NCBI RefSeq assembly: GCF_024679245.1
Contig: NC_090173.1
Span: 27,492,160 to 27,556,159, forward strand
DNA length: 64,000 nucleotides
Origin: Pseudorasbora parva
Taxonomy: Eukaryota; Chordata; Actinopteri; Cypriniformes; Gobionidae
Reading direction: 5' to 3'
Shown here: positions 23,880-38,900 of the stretch, piece after piece
Layout of the letters: every line of letters begins with the position of its first letter
Numbering within the stretch: position 1 is the stretch's first letter
The notes under the pieces: generated by a model
What the model was told of the DNA's origin: nothing
Databases searched by the model: none
The model's input: the letters and a program-made list of their open reading frames with translations, nothing else
Position numbers and translations under genes: made by a program

Positions 23880-26800
23880 TATGTAATAATGTATTCAGAA
23901 AATATGCATATTGTGCACAGTATTCAAACTATTCACTACAGAAACTTTAAAGAGTAGAATGCTATTCTAAAAGCACAAGATTTTGGTCAAGACTCAATAG
24001 CATCATCCAAAATTTCTACCAGGCTCTCAGGGTGTTTATATCTTGCTGCCATCACCTGAGATGGTGGCCAAGCTAAATCGGACTGAATTAAAATTGATTC
24101 AGATATTAGGCAGATAGTGTGAAAATTGCCTATGGGCTTTCATCACCTCTGCAAACAGAACAGTTGTTCCTAACGATGAGGCAGACACAGACACTTGATG
24201 TATAACAAGAACCACAGAGGAAGTCTTTCATTGTTTTTCAAGCCAAACATGCCGTCTAACACACATGAACACAAACCACACTTACGAAACCATAACCAGT
24301 ACAGTAGACATTGCTCTGCGTTCTCTCTCACACACGGTTTTGCTCTGAGCAGTGTTCTTGTCCAGTGTGATTCAGTCTAATGAAGGGGCTGGTCCCATAG
24401 CCATTCTTGCTTGCAGCTCTGAGTGGGCTACTGGGAAAAATAGCGAAAATCGCTTCCACTAGAGATGACAAATAAGCCAAGCTCAGCCCCCCTGGCGAAA
24501 AAAGAGCAGGTCTGCATGAGACACTCAGCGGACTGTCAGTGCTGCAACACCTTCTTCTACAAGGCCAGCATGAGTCAAACAGTTGCCGCAAAGCCAGAAC
24601 AAGAATACTACATTAGAGAAGATCTGGAGGCAATTGGAGACGAAGAAAAAAAAAAGAAATGGTGGGAAATGCTCACAAGACAAAGAGAACCTATGTGGTT
24701 CATGGTTAGTAAGACTTAAAGAAACATGAGCAAGTGGGGGGAAAAAATCATTATGTTTGCATCATTTCACTTCCACAATATGACATTTTTCAGTTTCAAG
24801 ATGTCCATTGCAAACAAAGTTTCAAGAAGAACAATTCATTGCAGTTGTTTGAATCGTGAACAGTGGCCATTACTACTGGAATGAAGCCAGACCAAATGAG
24901 AGTTAAAGTGCACAATAAAGTGCACATCTATATTATTTCTCTATTGGTTAACATTATCCAATTACTCATAGTTCAAAGGAAAAGCAAGTTATTACAGGTG
25001 GATTAAAGGACAACAAAGCATTGTTTTTTTATTTGGAAAAATGTGCACAATCAAATGATTTCAACATGATCAGGAACAGTTTTGTTAGTCATATTGAGAT
25101 GACAGTTATAACCACTTCAAATCGCATTTCCACAAATATAAAGTCTGTTATTTAGAATCACTTAGTTACTTTCTACTATGCACACCCAAAAAACACTACC
25201 AGTTTAGAATCCTGACAAACATTCGTGATGGATGGGAACAATAACCATCTCAAACGGTCTTTGATAACTAGCTATGAAACATGATCACGGGACTTCAAAC
25301 GACGACTCCTGTGCATGGCAACTTCAACGTTTATGAAGCTTCTGAACTTGAAAGCACACAGCTTTCTTTTCCAGAACGAAACGATAGAGGCCATCATCAG
25401 TGCTTGATCAAGGCCTGCCACAACACGACTGATCGTTTGTACGCAGATGTAGCACAAATCTATCCAACTATAATGAAAAATCATAGAATAGCACTCCAAC
25501 CTACTTCTTACTATGCATGTATTTACTCCACTAATTGATCAAAATTAACCTTATTTGGGGGTTTATTATGATAAAAAGCAAAAGAAAAGGCTCGTTTATG
25601 TTTACAAAGAATAAAACCAGAATCATTTAAAAAAAAGTGTTTTATCGACTTTTATCTCTGATACATACTTACAGACTTCACCATTAATAGATTAACAAAA
25701 CCAATACAAGAACACAATCTCTAATTGTTTAAGCATTAACAACAGTTCTTCGAGCATGAAGATTTACATTTGAAACCCCTATCTGGTCTGTGATTTGTGC
25801 ACTAAGCTGGTAAGCTATGCTGGACTAAGCTCAGAATCATCAGTTTTGGATTCTCTGTGAAGAGTGCTGAGATTCCCCATAAGCCTCTTCTTGAGGCGCT
25901 TCGTGGCGTTTTTCCTATTGAACGCAGCCCCAAGCTTGCTGAGCACCTGTTGGCATGAGGCCTGATTGGCATCATCCTCTTCCCTCTGAAGTGCAGGGCC
26001 TATAGCCCTCACCAGTGCAAATGAGCAAACATTAAGCCAGGCTTAGCCTGCTGCTTTAAGGTTTACGGCCACAGCTTTTGTATCAAGTGGTCAACAGTAA
26101 TCCATTATGGTAGGGATTTCTGGCACTGTCTAAGAAAATGCTTCCCTAATTCTGAGGGATACGGAGTCACACAGCTCAACTAGTGAAAGCTGGCCATTTT
26201 AAGAAGGTTTCCAGTTGCCAGCCCAACAACTCATCAGTCTTGCACATTCTGTTCTTCTGTATCAGGGTTGGGCAAAATTCAAAAGTGAAGAAATGGCTCC
26301 ATTTGAACTGAATAGAACTGGGATCTCTCACAGGAAGTTAGGATGGTTCCCTCAAAAATATTTTACTCACCCTCGCGTCATTGCAAACCTGAACATTTTT
26401 CAACAATAATAACAACACTAAGACATATTTCAAAATATGTTTTGAAAGAAAGAAAGTTATATAGGTTTAGAATAAGATAAGGGTGAAAATAAAAAATCCA
26501 TCTATCTGGCCAATAATCATTTTTCAATCAAGTCTATGTCAAGCCAACAAAGTTTGTCTAACATGATCTTTTTTGCTCACCAGCCACTATGGCTAGTGGT
26601 TTTCAAAAGTTACTAGCCGCCACTCAGCATTTTGACTGGCCACAATGATCTATACCAAGGGGAAAAACTGCCATTAAATATGTTTTTAATACTATCTCAT
26701 AATTTGGCTGCTGAAGCTTTAAGACCTGATACACTGATCCATTATACTTTCTCAACTGTTTATGTTCACTTAAAACTGTGTTTATGTGAAATTGTGAATA

Positions 26801-29800
26801 TTTTAGCATTTTGAGATTATTTCGAGCATATTTGATTGTTTAAGCGCAATAATCGGCGCAATCAGTAAAGTCAGTTAAATTTTGCGCAACATGCGCAAAC
26901 CTATGCCAGAATACAAGCCCTGTAACAACAACAATATTCATCCGGAGCATGAATATTGCAACTGCAATAGTGTTTGTCTGGATATCACCAGACCAAGCTC
27001 AATTTAAAAATTGAACATTGGTCTGGGGAGTCTGCTCTGTATTTTCTACTGCAAGAGGCATGATAAACAAGCATTACTGGAATAACTCTGTATGCAATTG
27101 GATAATCCTTCAACCAATCAGACCATAAGAGGCGTGATCAACGGGCAACGACCCATCATTCCCATGTCATTGTTTTAAACCTGCTAATAGTGCCAGTTGG
27201 ATAAGCCAGTCTGTGATTGGTTCCCGCAAAAGTGTAGCAGAAGCAGTAGAAATGAATGTACGGGTTTCCAGACTGAGTTACCAGGCAAAATCCAATCGCT
27301 GTATTCAATCCCCGCATGGGGGATTGGATCTCACTCACAGCACTCGGCTCGGGCAGTTGAAAGCATTCATATAAACGTATCGGGTGCAGCGCAAAGTGAG
27401 TGTTTCAACTTCTCAAATTAATTATGAAATTATGAAAGTTACGCTTCCAAAGGCATGAACTGAAAACACACCAGACATAACACGCGCTGTGAATGACTGC
27501 CGCGAGCGCGGACACGTTTACCTCAGCTCTCATCACGAGAGCTCATTCGGCTCATTCATCACGGTGAATGTAATCTGACTCCTGTAGCGTTTGTGCTGTG
27601 ACACTCCCTCAGCGGCTAAATCGCATTATTGAACAGACATGTTCAGTTTTTAATTGTAGTGTCTGTTCTCTAACTGAACTGATTTTATGAAATGAACGCG
27701 GTCGCGGTGGGAAAGTGATTCAGTCACAGTAATCCAGTAGTGGTGGCTTTGGGAGTGGCCTCGTTGGGCAGCAAAGCATTCTGGGAATTGTAGTCTTTCA
27801 TCCTCACGAGACAAAAATACATTTTCAGTATTTTCAGTCTAGAAAGCACCAAATTCAAAAATAATTTCACATTTCTACTACATTATTGACCCAGTTTAAT
27901 TACAGATGCATCTTCCCAGCACTGAAGTACCTTTTTAATAATAATATTCCTATTAATATTCCTATTCCTTTTTTTCTTTTTTTAAGAATAAAGTTACTTG
28001 CATATAAAAAAAATGTAAGAATGTTCCTGAGAAATTCTTTAAGGAAATCTTTCTTAAAAAGATTTTCGTGAATTGGGCCTCTGATCTGTTTCAGAGAACA
28101 ACATCACATTCCATGCATGTTCTTTAGTTAAACCTGTTACATCAAAACAAACAAACTACCACCTTTCCGCCGACAGGAAACCTTTGTTAATGAGGGGGGT
28201 AAAGCCTTGTAGGCAGAGTGTTTAAAGAGGCATACAAATGAGGCAGTGCAGCAATTAGACAGAATCCACAATGGATGCGACCACTCTCGGCTAAGGATTT
28301 CGTAATGAATGCTCAAGGTGCTGCTTGTGAGACAGATTGCTCAACATGTGGCCTCCTCGCATAAGAAGTGGTCTGGGACTCGGGCCCCAGTGCCTTTACA
28401 TAACCACCCCTTTCAGCCAGAAAGCGTGGGAGAACTACAGCTTTGTGTGGGCGACAGGACCGCTGGGTGTACGTCTAAAAAGCAGGTCTGTAGGAAGCGC
28501 CACTGCTTGTGTAAACAGGCTAAAACCCACCATGCTCAGAAATACCTTTCTACGAACCAGGACTGAGAACAGCCCCACCCTGGCTCGGTTCCTTCGGTTC
28601 TCTGAGCCGCATGCACCACCAACAGCACACTTAAACGGGGTGTATTTTTGGCTAATCTCTTCTCTGATTGCTAATAGTAAGGTATAGAGATGGAACAACC
28701 CAGATTTGGACATAATGACAGCAGCAAGTTCAGTGCAAAAGGCGGTTTTCCAGGCCTGTTATTTGGGAGGCATCAACCAACAGAGAGCTAAAACATACAG
28801 GCTGCTCACTGTGGCCCATGTGAAATAATTAGAAGAACATCAAACGGACTTCCAAAAGTGGACCGACAGAACTCGTCTCGGGTCAGTCTTCTCCTGCTTT
28901 GCTTTTACAGCAAATGCCGGTCCATGCTAACAACCCTAAACTCTGCAGATGTAGAGTTTGGCGTGATCAGGTTATACACACATGGGACTTGACGGATGGC
29001 TTCTCTGCCAGTACGGTCCAGTCATGCACAAGCATACGGAGTATCAATACACCATCTGTAATAGAAAACCTGGGAAGCACCGGACCGTTATTTGGCATAC
29101 CATTCCATCCTTGCCATCCCGATTTCAAAGGCTCTGGCCAACGGCACATCTCAGCAGGTCTCAATTTGACTTTTGGTAATGCATTAGCATGCAGATCCAC
29201 AAAGAAAAAGGGCACTTTTGTCTGAAAACAATGATCAAACTGCATTAAATGTACATAGTTAGCAAATGAGTAAAATACATATCAATGTGGCCCTTTTCTT
29301 TATTAGTTACTAATCAGTAGAAAACCAGCATGTGGGAAACTAGAGTACCTTTTAAAATCTAATTACACAACAATTGCAGCCTTTGTGTTGATTGAATAAA
29401 AAGTATGTTTCTATACAAATCATTCAAACAAACCATTTCCTAATTATCCCCCATTAAGAGCTACTTTATAAAACTGTAAATTGATACAAAACAAGCAAAC
29501 AAGCAGTAAAAATAACCAAACTAAAAGCAATATTATAATTAGAACATTTGCAGTCATGCAAAAGGGAACAGAAGGTACATCCAAAATTCTCTGCTGTTCT
29601 GCTACAAGTCACTGTAGGCCTATATCTAAAAATATTTAATGTCAATTATACACTAGATGTAAGGAGGGAACCAATTTAGACAAACATTGGCAGCACACAC
29701 GATGCATCATTTATCCGAGTGTGACGCAGAGCAGATGTCAATACAAGAAAATCAATGGTGAGAATAGTGATGCAACTGTCCTGTTAAGCATCGGGGTGCC

Positions 29801-30506
29801 CTTTTACGGACATTAGAACCCTGCAATGCCAGCAGATGCACGAAAAACACTTTCCTTCTGTTCATGACTCAATACTTTTGCTGTTTTCTCTGCTCTGCTG
29901 CAAATCAAAGCACGCTGTTTGAATATTCACACATTTCTTCACACACCTTTCAATCCGATTGAGAGTTCTGAGGTCTGTTTGTTTGTTTGAAACAAATGCT
30001 TTTTGTTTTGTTAGAAAGCTCTATAGATCAGAGCTCAATAAATCTGCAAAAGCACCCTGTTTATTACTGAATAAGTACTGATCACCTTCTCTTAATCTCC
30101 ATTAACAGATCTCATTTACATCCATCCATCAGCTCATATCCAACTTTGATATTAACCCATGGCTGTTGTCCATGCATTAGTGTACCCCTCAGATTGGAAA
30201 CCAAATAACATTATCCACATCTGACGTCCCAGCTCTGCATTTAATCCAAGCTCAGTTTGGCATTTGCTTAATTTATCTCTTTCAGGTCTCAGCAGTTTAA
30301 TTCTCAGTATTCCCTCAAGCCGCCAACTACCTCTTGGCATTCTGTCCTTGTAAGTAAGACTATGTTCCTGCGACCTACCAGATTTAAAACAAATGTTAAA
30401 TAAGTCTCTTGTGCTCACCAAGACTACATATGTCTGATCAAAGATACAATACAACTGTAACATTGTGAAATATGATTTTAGTTTTAAATAACAATTTTCT
30501 ATTCTA

Positions 30507-30510
<4 letters not shown>

Positions 30511-30547
<37 letters not shown>
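30511..30547. repeat. (TA)n(TG)n microsatellite
   Basis: A short TA run passes into about 14 TG repeats. Confidence 0.9.
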
Positions 30548-30548
<1 letters not shown>

Positions 30549-30619
30549 TGGCAAAGAAAAATTACTCCAGCCTTCAGTGTCAAAAATACTCAAAAATACA
30601 ATACTTCAAAAATCAATCT

Positions 30620-30870
30620 GATATGATGAGTTACTGCTCAAATGTTATTTTTTATTATTTTTATTATTATCACTGTTGGAAACATTGCTTAATATATTGT
30701 GGAACCCATAATAATTTCCGGATTCTCAATGAATAGAAAGTGGAAAAGAACATCCTTTTTCGAAATAAATCTTTTGTAACATCGTTACTGTCGACATTGT
30801 TATTGCTTGATCAATTTAATGCGTCATTGCTGAATAAAATGATGAATTTCTTCCAAAAATAGAAAATCTT
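30620..30870 (-). repeat. Dispersed cyprinid-type repeat, partial reverse copy
   Basis: Retains the order TTATTATCACTGTTGGAAACA, CAATGAATAGAAAG, AATAAATCTTTTGTAACATC and ATTGCTGAATAAAAT of the same family. The 5' third is missing. Confidence 0.6.
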
Positions 30871-31867
30871 AAATCTTAAGATTTAAGAAATTAAAAAAAT
30901 AGAAATCTTAATCATATCTAAACATGTATTCTTTGCAAATGGGTGTCATTCACTTGAAGTCGACACAACACAACTTTTAAAAACAAAAAGGGATCTAATT
31001 GAACAATACAAATGTATACCCTGTAATTTACGCACACAAGCCCAACCTGGTAACCAAGTTGTCTTACTCTTTACTAGGGCTGGACCAAAATATTAAAATA
31101 TTTTGCCTGCCTTTATTAGAGAGAAAAATTCGAATATTCGTTAAATATAACTTACGAAGCTTTGAAGCACAAAAAAAAAATGGTATTTGGACCATTCCTA
31201 CTCTTTACATAGACCAAAATATCCTGCCCAGCCAGAGGTGTATAATAGTAGAAGGTAGCTGCATGCAGGCTCCAGTATATGAACCTGACCACCACTTGCC
31301 AAAGTACAGCTAACCCTAATCTCTAACACCTTCAGCCTGAGACTGGTTTAACCATGCATGGTTATATGCATATGCACATGCTTGTATCCCCACCTGGCAT
31401 CCGAACATCCTGTCAAAAAAAACAAACACCTTTTGTAGTTTTCAGAGTGTATTTTAGAGTGATTTAACTGGAGTAATTTACCCTTTTTATATCGCCAATA
31501 ACATGAAAATTATGAATCGGCAGAATATTAATGTTTGCATCCCTAGTTCCACCACTACACTCTTCAGACACTTTTATTTAAGAACTGTTTACACAGAGCT
31601 CTTCAATTTGACTGTGCAGTAAAATGAGAGGAGAGGCTGTGCAAAAACGCTGAGATGTAGGGAACTGCGCTATCTTTAAGCCCTTAATTTGAAACAATGA
31701 TGGGACATGAGTTGAAAACCCCACTTCAAAGACTCATGTGCCTATTAAAACTTGAAAAGAATCTCATAAAAGGAGGGAAAGGCCTCAAAATTTGAAGGAA
31801 GAGATTAGAACAACTGAACAACTTTTCACATGACGAGAGAGAGAGACATGAGAGAGAGACATGAGAC

Positions 31868-31869
<2 letters not shown>

Positions 31870-31949
<80 letters not shown>
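31870..31949. repeat. (GA)n microsatellite
   Basis: 80 bases of uninterrupted GA, preceded by GAGACAT variants from 31836. It reads as CU in the xylt1 transcript. The predicted RE/SL-repeat reading frames through it are artefacts. Confidence 0.97.
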
Positions 31950-31952
<3 letters not shown>

Positions 31953-32680
31953 ATGTGGAGGTGACGAATGACTGTAAAGAATTCGTGCAGAAAATGAATT
32001 CTCAGATTGAGGCTGAGCCTAACCCCTTGGCCCTCATATCTGGCTTTTGCTGAGCTCTTCTGACAGCTCTTCCACATGCTGCCAGTCTACTTCCACCCTA
32101 ACACAGGCCAGTGTCACGTCAGCAAACTATCATGCAAGTTATCAGTATGTGTGTGTGCGCGTGTGTGTGCGTGTGTGTGTTGGTTCCTACCATTGATCCT
32201 GTTACACCTGAAGTTCTCTGTCTCTCCCTACAACTTGTAGACACAGATGCAAGATTCCCTGCCTGCCTGGGAGCTGTTATGAAGTATTGATTTCCTTTAG
32301 AGTATGTGGCTGTGGTCAGGGCTATGTGCTGAATGTGGTTGCATTGTACATCACTGTGTTTGTGGGAGAAAAAAAAAAAGAACACTGAGGTTTATGGATG
32401 AGTCTGACACTGTGACTACAGATGCAATCCCACAATGCACTTTCCTGCTGGCAAGAGGGATTTGTCACTAAAAAGAAACTACTAAAAAGCAGCAAGGTGG
32501 ACATGTACCATGGCAACACCATGGTATGACTGAAACATCTTGGATGGCATATAAATATAGTAATTGTTCAGTACCATCATGCCGTTTCTAATGGGTAAAT
32601 GAACAGGGGTGGGAAAAAGGGCATGTGTATGTAATCACATCCACATCTATTGTTAAAATCCCTAGAAGGAAGAAACGTAC

Positions 32681-32681
<1 letters not shown>

Positions 32682-32773
<92 letters not shown>
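32682..32773. repeat. (AC)n microsatellite
   Basis: 92 bases of AC on the plus strand, GU in the xylt1 transcript. Confidence 0.97.
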
Positions 32774-32775
<2 letters not shown>

Positions 32776-32854
32776 ATAAAATGTATTTTGTCAATCTGAG
32801 AGAAAATAAAAACTATATTTAGTTTATTGTCTAACTAAACTGAAAACAACTGTA

Positions 32855-32860
<6 letters not shown>

Positions 32861-32943
<83 letters not shown>
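32861..32943. repeat. (AT)n microsatellite
   Basis: 83 bases of alternating AT, self-complementary, 87 bp after the AC array. Confidence 0.97.
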
Positions 32944-32947
<4 letters not shown>

Positions 32948-33543
32948 CAATAAAAGATGCAACAAATTATGCTTTTTTATGGCCAATGAGGTTTTTCATG
33001 AGGGTTTTTCCCTCTATAACAGGCAAAGTGGCCTAAAACAAAAAATATCTGTACCCATTTGAAATTAGAGGGAACTAAATGTTCTTCTTTGTGTCCATCT
33101 TCAGTGTGTCCCCATATTTGGTCTGTGCTAATGTCCTGTTTACACACTTCTTTATATTTCCACATAAATTACATTTTGGAAGATTATTGCTGCCATGTGT
33201 TTTGAGCAAAAACCGTCAGGTTCAGATTTATGGCCGGTCGACCAGTACATCAAAAGACAGGACAGGGAGAATAATAATAGAGAAGGAGACTCACTCTCTT
33301 GGGCAAAACTGGTCTGCAATAGGCGGTAGAGACTTGAAGTGGTGCAGCTGAAGGAGTGTGTGACCGCCATCATCAGATGATCTCTAGGGCTGTGGCCTTT
33401 TCTCTTGGCCAGAATAAGCATCCCTTCAGACCCTATGGGATCAGTTAGCCTGTGCAGTGCTATTCATCAGACAACTAAATCCTTCCCATTACAAAGTGAG
33501 AGAGAGAAAAAGAAAGGATGAGCAATATAGGCAGAGACGGAAT

Positions 33544-33703
<160 letters not shown>

Positions 33704-34623
33704 AGGGGGAAAAGAATGATTAGGAAACTTTGAGGCAGCCATAGACTTTATTTACACTAACTATGCTGGTCTGAAGGGGAAGTGCTTTAATACCTCCTTA
33801 AACTGCCCTAAAATGCGCCGCAGACCTTTCTGACACAGTCAGGCAGCAGGCTGCGGGCACAGTGGCACAATCCTTCCACGTCGCCTTGGTGTTGAAGAGC
33901 TATAACAGCGGGCTGAGGTAGATTAGCAGCAAGACTTACACACTTGGTGACGTCTTTTATGAGCAGCGCTGCCTTAATGTCATGGCGGCTGTAACCAACA
34001 CTTACACTAAATCCACCTAAATAGAAACTTAAATGGCAAAGTGACTGAAAACTAATGTCAGAGAAAAAGAACGCAAAGCTATGCAAATAATAGTTCTCGG
34101 GATAATTACGATCATTTATTTGCCCCCTCCTATTGGCTCAAGGGTGGATTTCAGAAGCAAAGCTTGACTGTTAGAGCCAGTGCTTTGGCAGCCTTTCAGT
34201 CACCATTACTCAGGGGTGTCTCAATTGGATCTTTTCAGCGAGCTCAAGATTATCTGGGAGGCTCGTGCACTCACTCAAAATGCTCATAGTCATGTAGTGT
34301 ACATGCGTTTCAGCAGGTGCATGATGTTTCATAAGTGGTACTTTATTTCTAGGGCTGGGAGGTATGAAGATTCATCTATATTGCTTTTACAGCTTAGAAT
34401 ATCTACAATGATGTACAGAACGATACTATACTCTCCAACAGAGCTACACACTTAATCGGTAAAAGATTAACATTCTCGATATTGATTCAAACATTTCTAA
34501 ATGAAAACATTTAAATCTGTGTTTGCGCTAATGATCCAAAGTAAAATTGCAATTAGACAAATTATTTTTATTTAATGGATGATGAAACAAACGTCCTATA
34601 GACTTACACTGATGGAGAGACTT

Positions 34624-35985
34624 GGGCTGCATTTCCCGATAACGTTGTCTCTTAGCGCGCTACGAAGACTCTAAAGGTATAACTTAACTGAAGGTATACC
34701 ATTTCTAGGTGTGTTCCCCGAACTATACCTTAGGAGGTTGCTTAAGGTATACCTTCTTAAGTGCGACGTAAGCGGGTGCTGTTCGTGGCGGCGGTGCTGA
34801 ATTGGCTTCTATCGATGGCTCAAGAATCGATTATTTACTCTATGCAGGGGCTGTTTCACTGTGTTATGCGAAAAAATTATGTTCTTTATAAAAGAAACAC
34901 TTCAGAAATAGTTGAACTTTCATTTATCATACAAAATTGCACCTAAATTTTACATAATTCTGAAATGAGTGCACGAACCAGGAATCTCATGCTCAACCGC
35001 ACCATGAGCATCACGCGTCATTTAAATTATTACAATATATTTTCCATAGTGTCTTGATTTAATCCACAACCAGGGATGATTGACCATGCAGCAGCTGCAT
35101 CACATTATTGTGTAAATAACTAATTTATATTATTAGATGGCCTACTCAATAAAAACGCAACACGCAAAACATATAATCAGCTGCTACTAGGCCTATATGG
35201 CGGAGAAAAAATAAAGAAAGAGAAGAGCCGCCAGCAGCTGATTTTAGTAGCTGAGCTCCGTCCAGTTTGTCTCGACAAAGTTGATCCAACAAGATCTAAA
35301 AGCTGCTGAATTTGCTGTCGTGGTAGGCGAAATTTATTTTTAATAGCAGCTTCTGACATGGTAGCCAGGGACTAAAGTTTTCACATATGAAATACTGCAC
35401 ATACACTAAATGGCTCCGCGGACAGCGCCGTCTTTGATTTAGCACAATTATATTCGCTGCCTCGCTGCCAAAGTTTGACTAAACTCCCCTCCACAATCAT
35501 TCCCTTTAAATAGGCTCCTAAGCCTTTCCTGTCTAATGGTTTGCCAGCTGATGTACCTTTGGATAATATCATTAAAAAGCTAACAACCATTAGTGTTTGT
35601 AATGAAATTTTATGACAAAGAAATTTATGAAATTTCGTATAACAATTTTAATCCTCGCATAAAAAAAAAAAAAAAAATAAAAAAAAAAAAAAACTATTCA
35701 ACTAGCCTAATTGAACACTGGGTGTATATTACAACTTCGGAATTATATTCGGATAGACTGACATATAAAGAAGCTTTTTTCACAGTGGTGGCCACTAGTG
35801 GAATTAACTTTTAATAGTGATAAGGTATAGCTAAGAGTGGTCCAGACCAACCTTACGAAAGTATGACTTAAAGAAGGTATTCTTAACTAAGTTCTTTTCG
35901 GGAAACACATATTAACGTTAAGGGATACCTTAAGGTATAACTTAAGAATGACGTAGAGTTAAGAAGGTTTCGGGAAATGCAGCCC
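34624..35985. mobile_element. Harbinger-like transposon remnant with GGGCTGCATTTCCCG ends
   Basis: GGGCTGCATTTCCCG at 34624 is matched in inverted form by CGGGAAATGCAGCCC at 35971-35985, a perfect 15-bp terminal repeat. The sub-terminal regions on both sides are full of TTAAGGTATACC-like motifs in both orientations, possible transposase binding sites. A short minus-strand frame inside resembles the N-terminal part of a Harbinger transposase. An interior A-rich tract lies at about 35660-35693. The flanking triplets do not form a clear TWA duplication. Confidence 0.6.
35249..35359 (-). pseudogene. Harbinger-type transposase N-terminal fragment
   Basis: About 37 codons beginning MSEAAIKNKFRLPRQQIQQL and continuing with LDLVGSTLSRQTGRSSA resemble the segment before the catalytic core in HARBI1-like transposases (pattern: FRLPR, then LL, then T-R-S-A). 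The frame then diverges into unrelated residues and stops, with no DDE catalytic domain visible. It fits a deleted copy within the surrounding 1.36-kb element. The identification is from memory of the family pattern. Confidence 0.4.
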
Positions 35986-38900
35986 TGAGCTATATTGCAA
36001 TATAGACTTTTTTTGGCTAGCAAGCCCCCACAAAGAAACAGCTCAGAACATGCCCTGGCAAGCACTCTAAACACTCTAGCAACACGTTTGCATTGGTGAA
36101 CAACACTAAAACTAGCTAAGAATGTAACTAAATGCTCAAACTAAAAACTGTAATTGACTAATAACTGACACCTCTCAGTTTTAAAGGCACCATCCATCCA
36201 CTCTTAACTATGGAGAAAAAGAGGGCACAAGCAAAGTCAGTCCCCCTCTTCATTAGTATTCTTTTCATTCTGCTATTCAACTTTTTCAGATTGTGAATTT
36301 GGCCTTAAATGGATACCCCATTTATCTTCTTTTGAGTTTCTAAAAGGGCACCCCAAAGTGAAAAAGTCAAACTGAGAGCTGTGCTTCAGTGACTGGTCCG
36401 TCCCTGTACACCAGATACTTGACATTAAGTGATTCTCTCTCTACAGCTTACAGCGGAAAAGCACAGATTGTGTGGTCGGGTGATTCATAAATCAGATGAT
36501 TCACCTGTCCACTGAATCACTCAAATAAAAAAAAAAAAAAATGTCTCCCAAGAGGTGGCTACCTTACCAGGATACCAACCACATGGTATACTACACACTG
36601 CTAGACCATTGACTAAATGGCAAAAGGTCTGTTCTACATATAGACCGTAAAAAAATATGGACGACTCGACATCATCCGTTTCCGCTTGCCAGATTTGAAG
36701 CTTTCAGGCGGCCTGCACAGCGATGACATCTTGGGGCCGAGTCTGCGCAGTAGAGAGCAGGAAGTACAGCGGCGATATCAAAAGCCCGCCCACACTCTCG
36801 CAGATGCAGAACAATTAATTATGTTGGTGTGAAATAAACATCGTATGATAACTGCCTTCAATGACAAAAAAAAATCTTTGAAGTGTAATTTTATTGTTTA
36901 GTTTGCCTCGCGTCCATTAGAAAACACAGAGGGGCGGCTATACTGGGACCGGTCACCGGGGGGCGATCGAGGCGCGAAAGCTTCAGTATCTGAGAGGGAG
37001 ACTGCAGGCTTGGTTCTACATTTCTCGCCCACTAAGAACCCATTGAGAACCGCCCACTTAGAAAGGACAAGTTATATTCAAATATTATTTTGTCTAAATT
37101 GGTCCAAAAAAACCCAAAACATTATTTTAAACACAGCAAGCACAATAAGAATCAAGGACTGGAACTAACAGTTTTATAAACAATTGTATACAATCAGATT
37201 AGAGCTTGCCAGACTAAGAAAGTGCTTTCTAGGTTTGTATGCAATATGCATCAGACGGTCTGAAAAAAAAAAAAAAAAAAAAAGCGAGCGGTATCAGTGG
37301 TTCAGGCAAACAATCAGTTAATAAAGATACTAGCAACAGAAAGCATTCTCAAACCCATTGGGATTGCTGAGGATTACACAAGGGATTTGAGTAGATGCTG
37401 GATTATGGGATTTTTATTTTATTTTTTTTACACATAAAATACCAAGGGAGCATCGATACTCACCATGATCCCTTAACGGAAATACTAAAGCACTAAAGCG
37501 TGAAACTTAAATCACGTGAGCCAACTCTCTACACATAATGGCTGATAATGACGTTTTTACAAATAGACAGCATTATTGTATTATACTTCAGGATAAACAG
37601 ACATCATTTACACATTCTAGCTAACATTTATATTAAAACGTATTTGCAGCAATCATAGTCAAGCTTATACAGGCTACGTACACAAAAAACAACAACAATT
37701 TCCTGCCAGTACATTATCCAGTAATTTTAAATTACTGTTGCCTCTTAAAACACAAAATACAGGTAAAACACCTGTAAAAAACCAATAAGGAAAATTCCTT
37801 CATCATTATACAGTACATTTTGCCCTATTTTTACTGACTTTTTTTACAGTGTACACTGTACAGTCACGATGATGTACCTTTAATTTCCCCAAGCTGTTTG
37901 CTCACTAAAAACCCCAATCTTCACTTTTTCAGGTCATTTCAAGTTTAATTTTGACGTGACATAAAGCAATGAAATCTAAATGACTGTGTTGTTTACTTAC
38001 TTTTTTTTGTCTTTCCATTAACATCATCATTATCTTAATTCAGGCTGATCCATGAACAAAAACAAGAGGCGGGATTTATCGCATGAACCAATCATATCTA
38101 GGACCAATCATCCCATCATATTTATTCATAGTGCGATGGAGGATTGCCTGCTCTCACGTGACTTTCCCCCATTCATTTCTATTACCCAGCACAAAATTCA
38201 GCACATGCAGGGTTTCTGCTTTAAGTCAATGGGGACAGTTTTGGACAGTATTACTTTATAAAAATGAGTGACTTTTACAATAGTAATCATCAAATTTTGT
38301 CATTTTCTTTGTTTTATTTTTGTAACATTGATTATTTTCTCATCCAGTTTTTTTGAGGAGGCACTGCCTCCCATGCCTTAAAAATATTAACCATGGTTTT
38401 ATTATAGTAAAACCATGTTTTTTGCCATATAGATTATCACTTGTATAACCACACAAATTCCATATAGTTAAACTATGGATTAATAATCCTGTAATTTATT
38501 TTTTATTATTATGTTTTTGTTCATTGTAAAACCATGTTAATTTATGCAAAAGTAGATATATTCAGTTTCACTATGCATGTTTTCATAGCACATGTTTGTT
38601 TGAAGGATACGGAATAGTATTTTGTCAATAAAATAAATAAATAAAAAAGTTATCCAATTAATTAAAAAAATTATCAGCCAACTAATCGATTACCAAAATC
38701 CAAACACCATGTAAAAGTGAATTTTGCATAATAGGTGCCCTTTGCAGCTGCTGTCTGTAATTTTTTTTCTTCAAAATTTACACAAATTATATAATGAGAA
38801 TGTACAACATGAATCCATTTTGCGTGTTTTTTTCTTACCCATAATAATTATGGTACACTTGTAATAAGTGTTTATATTAGGACTATTTCAGGCCAGACTG

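Noticed and set aside
30152..30583. 143-codon minus-strand frame including a HTHT tract
   Set aside because: It runs through a TG/CA microsatellite and a dispersed repeat, with no domain or splice signals.
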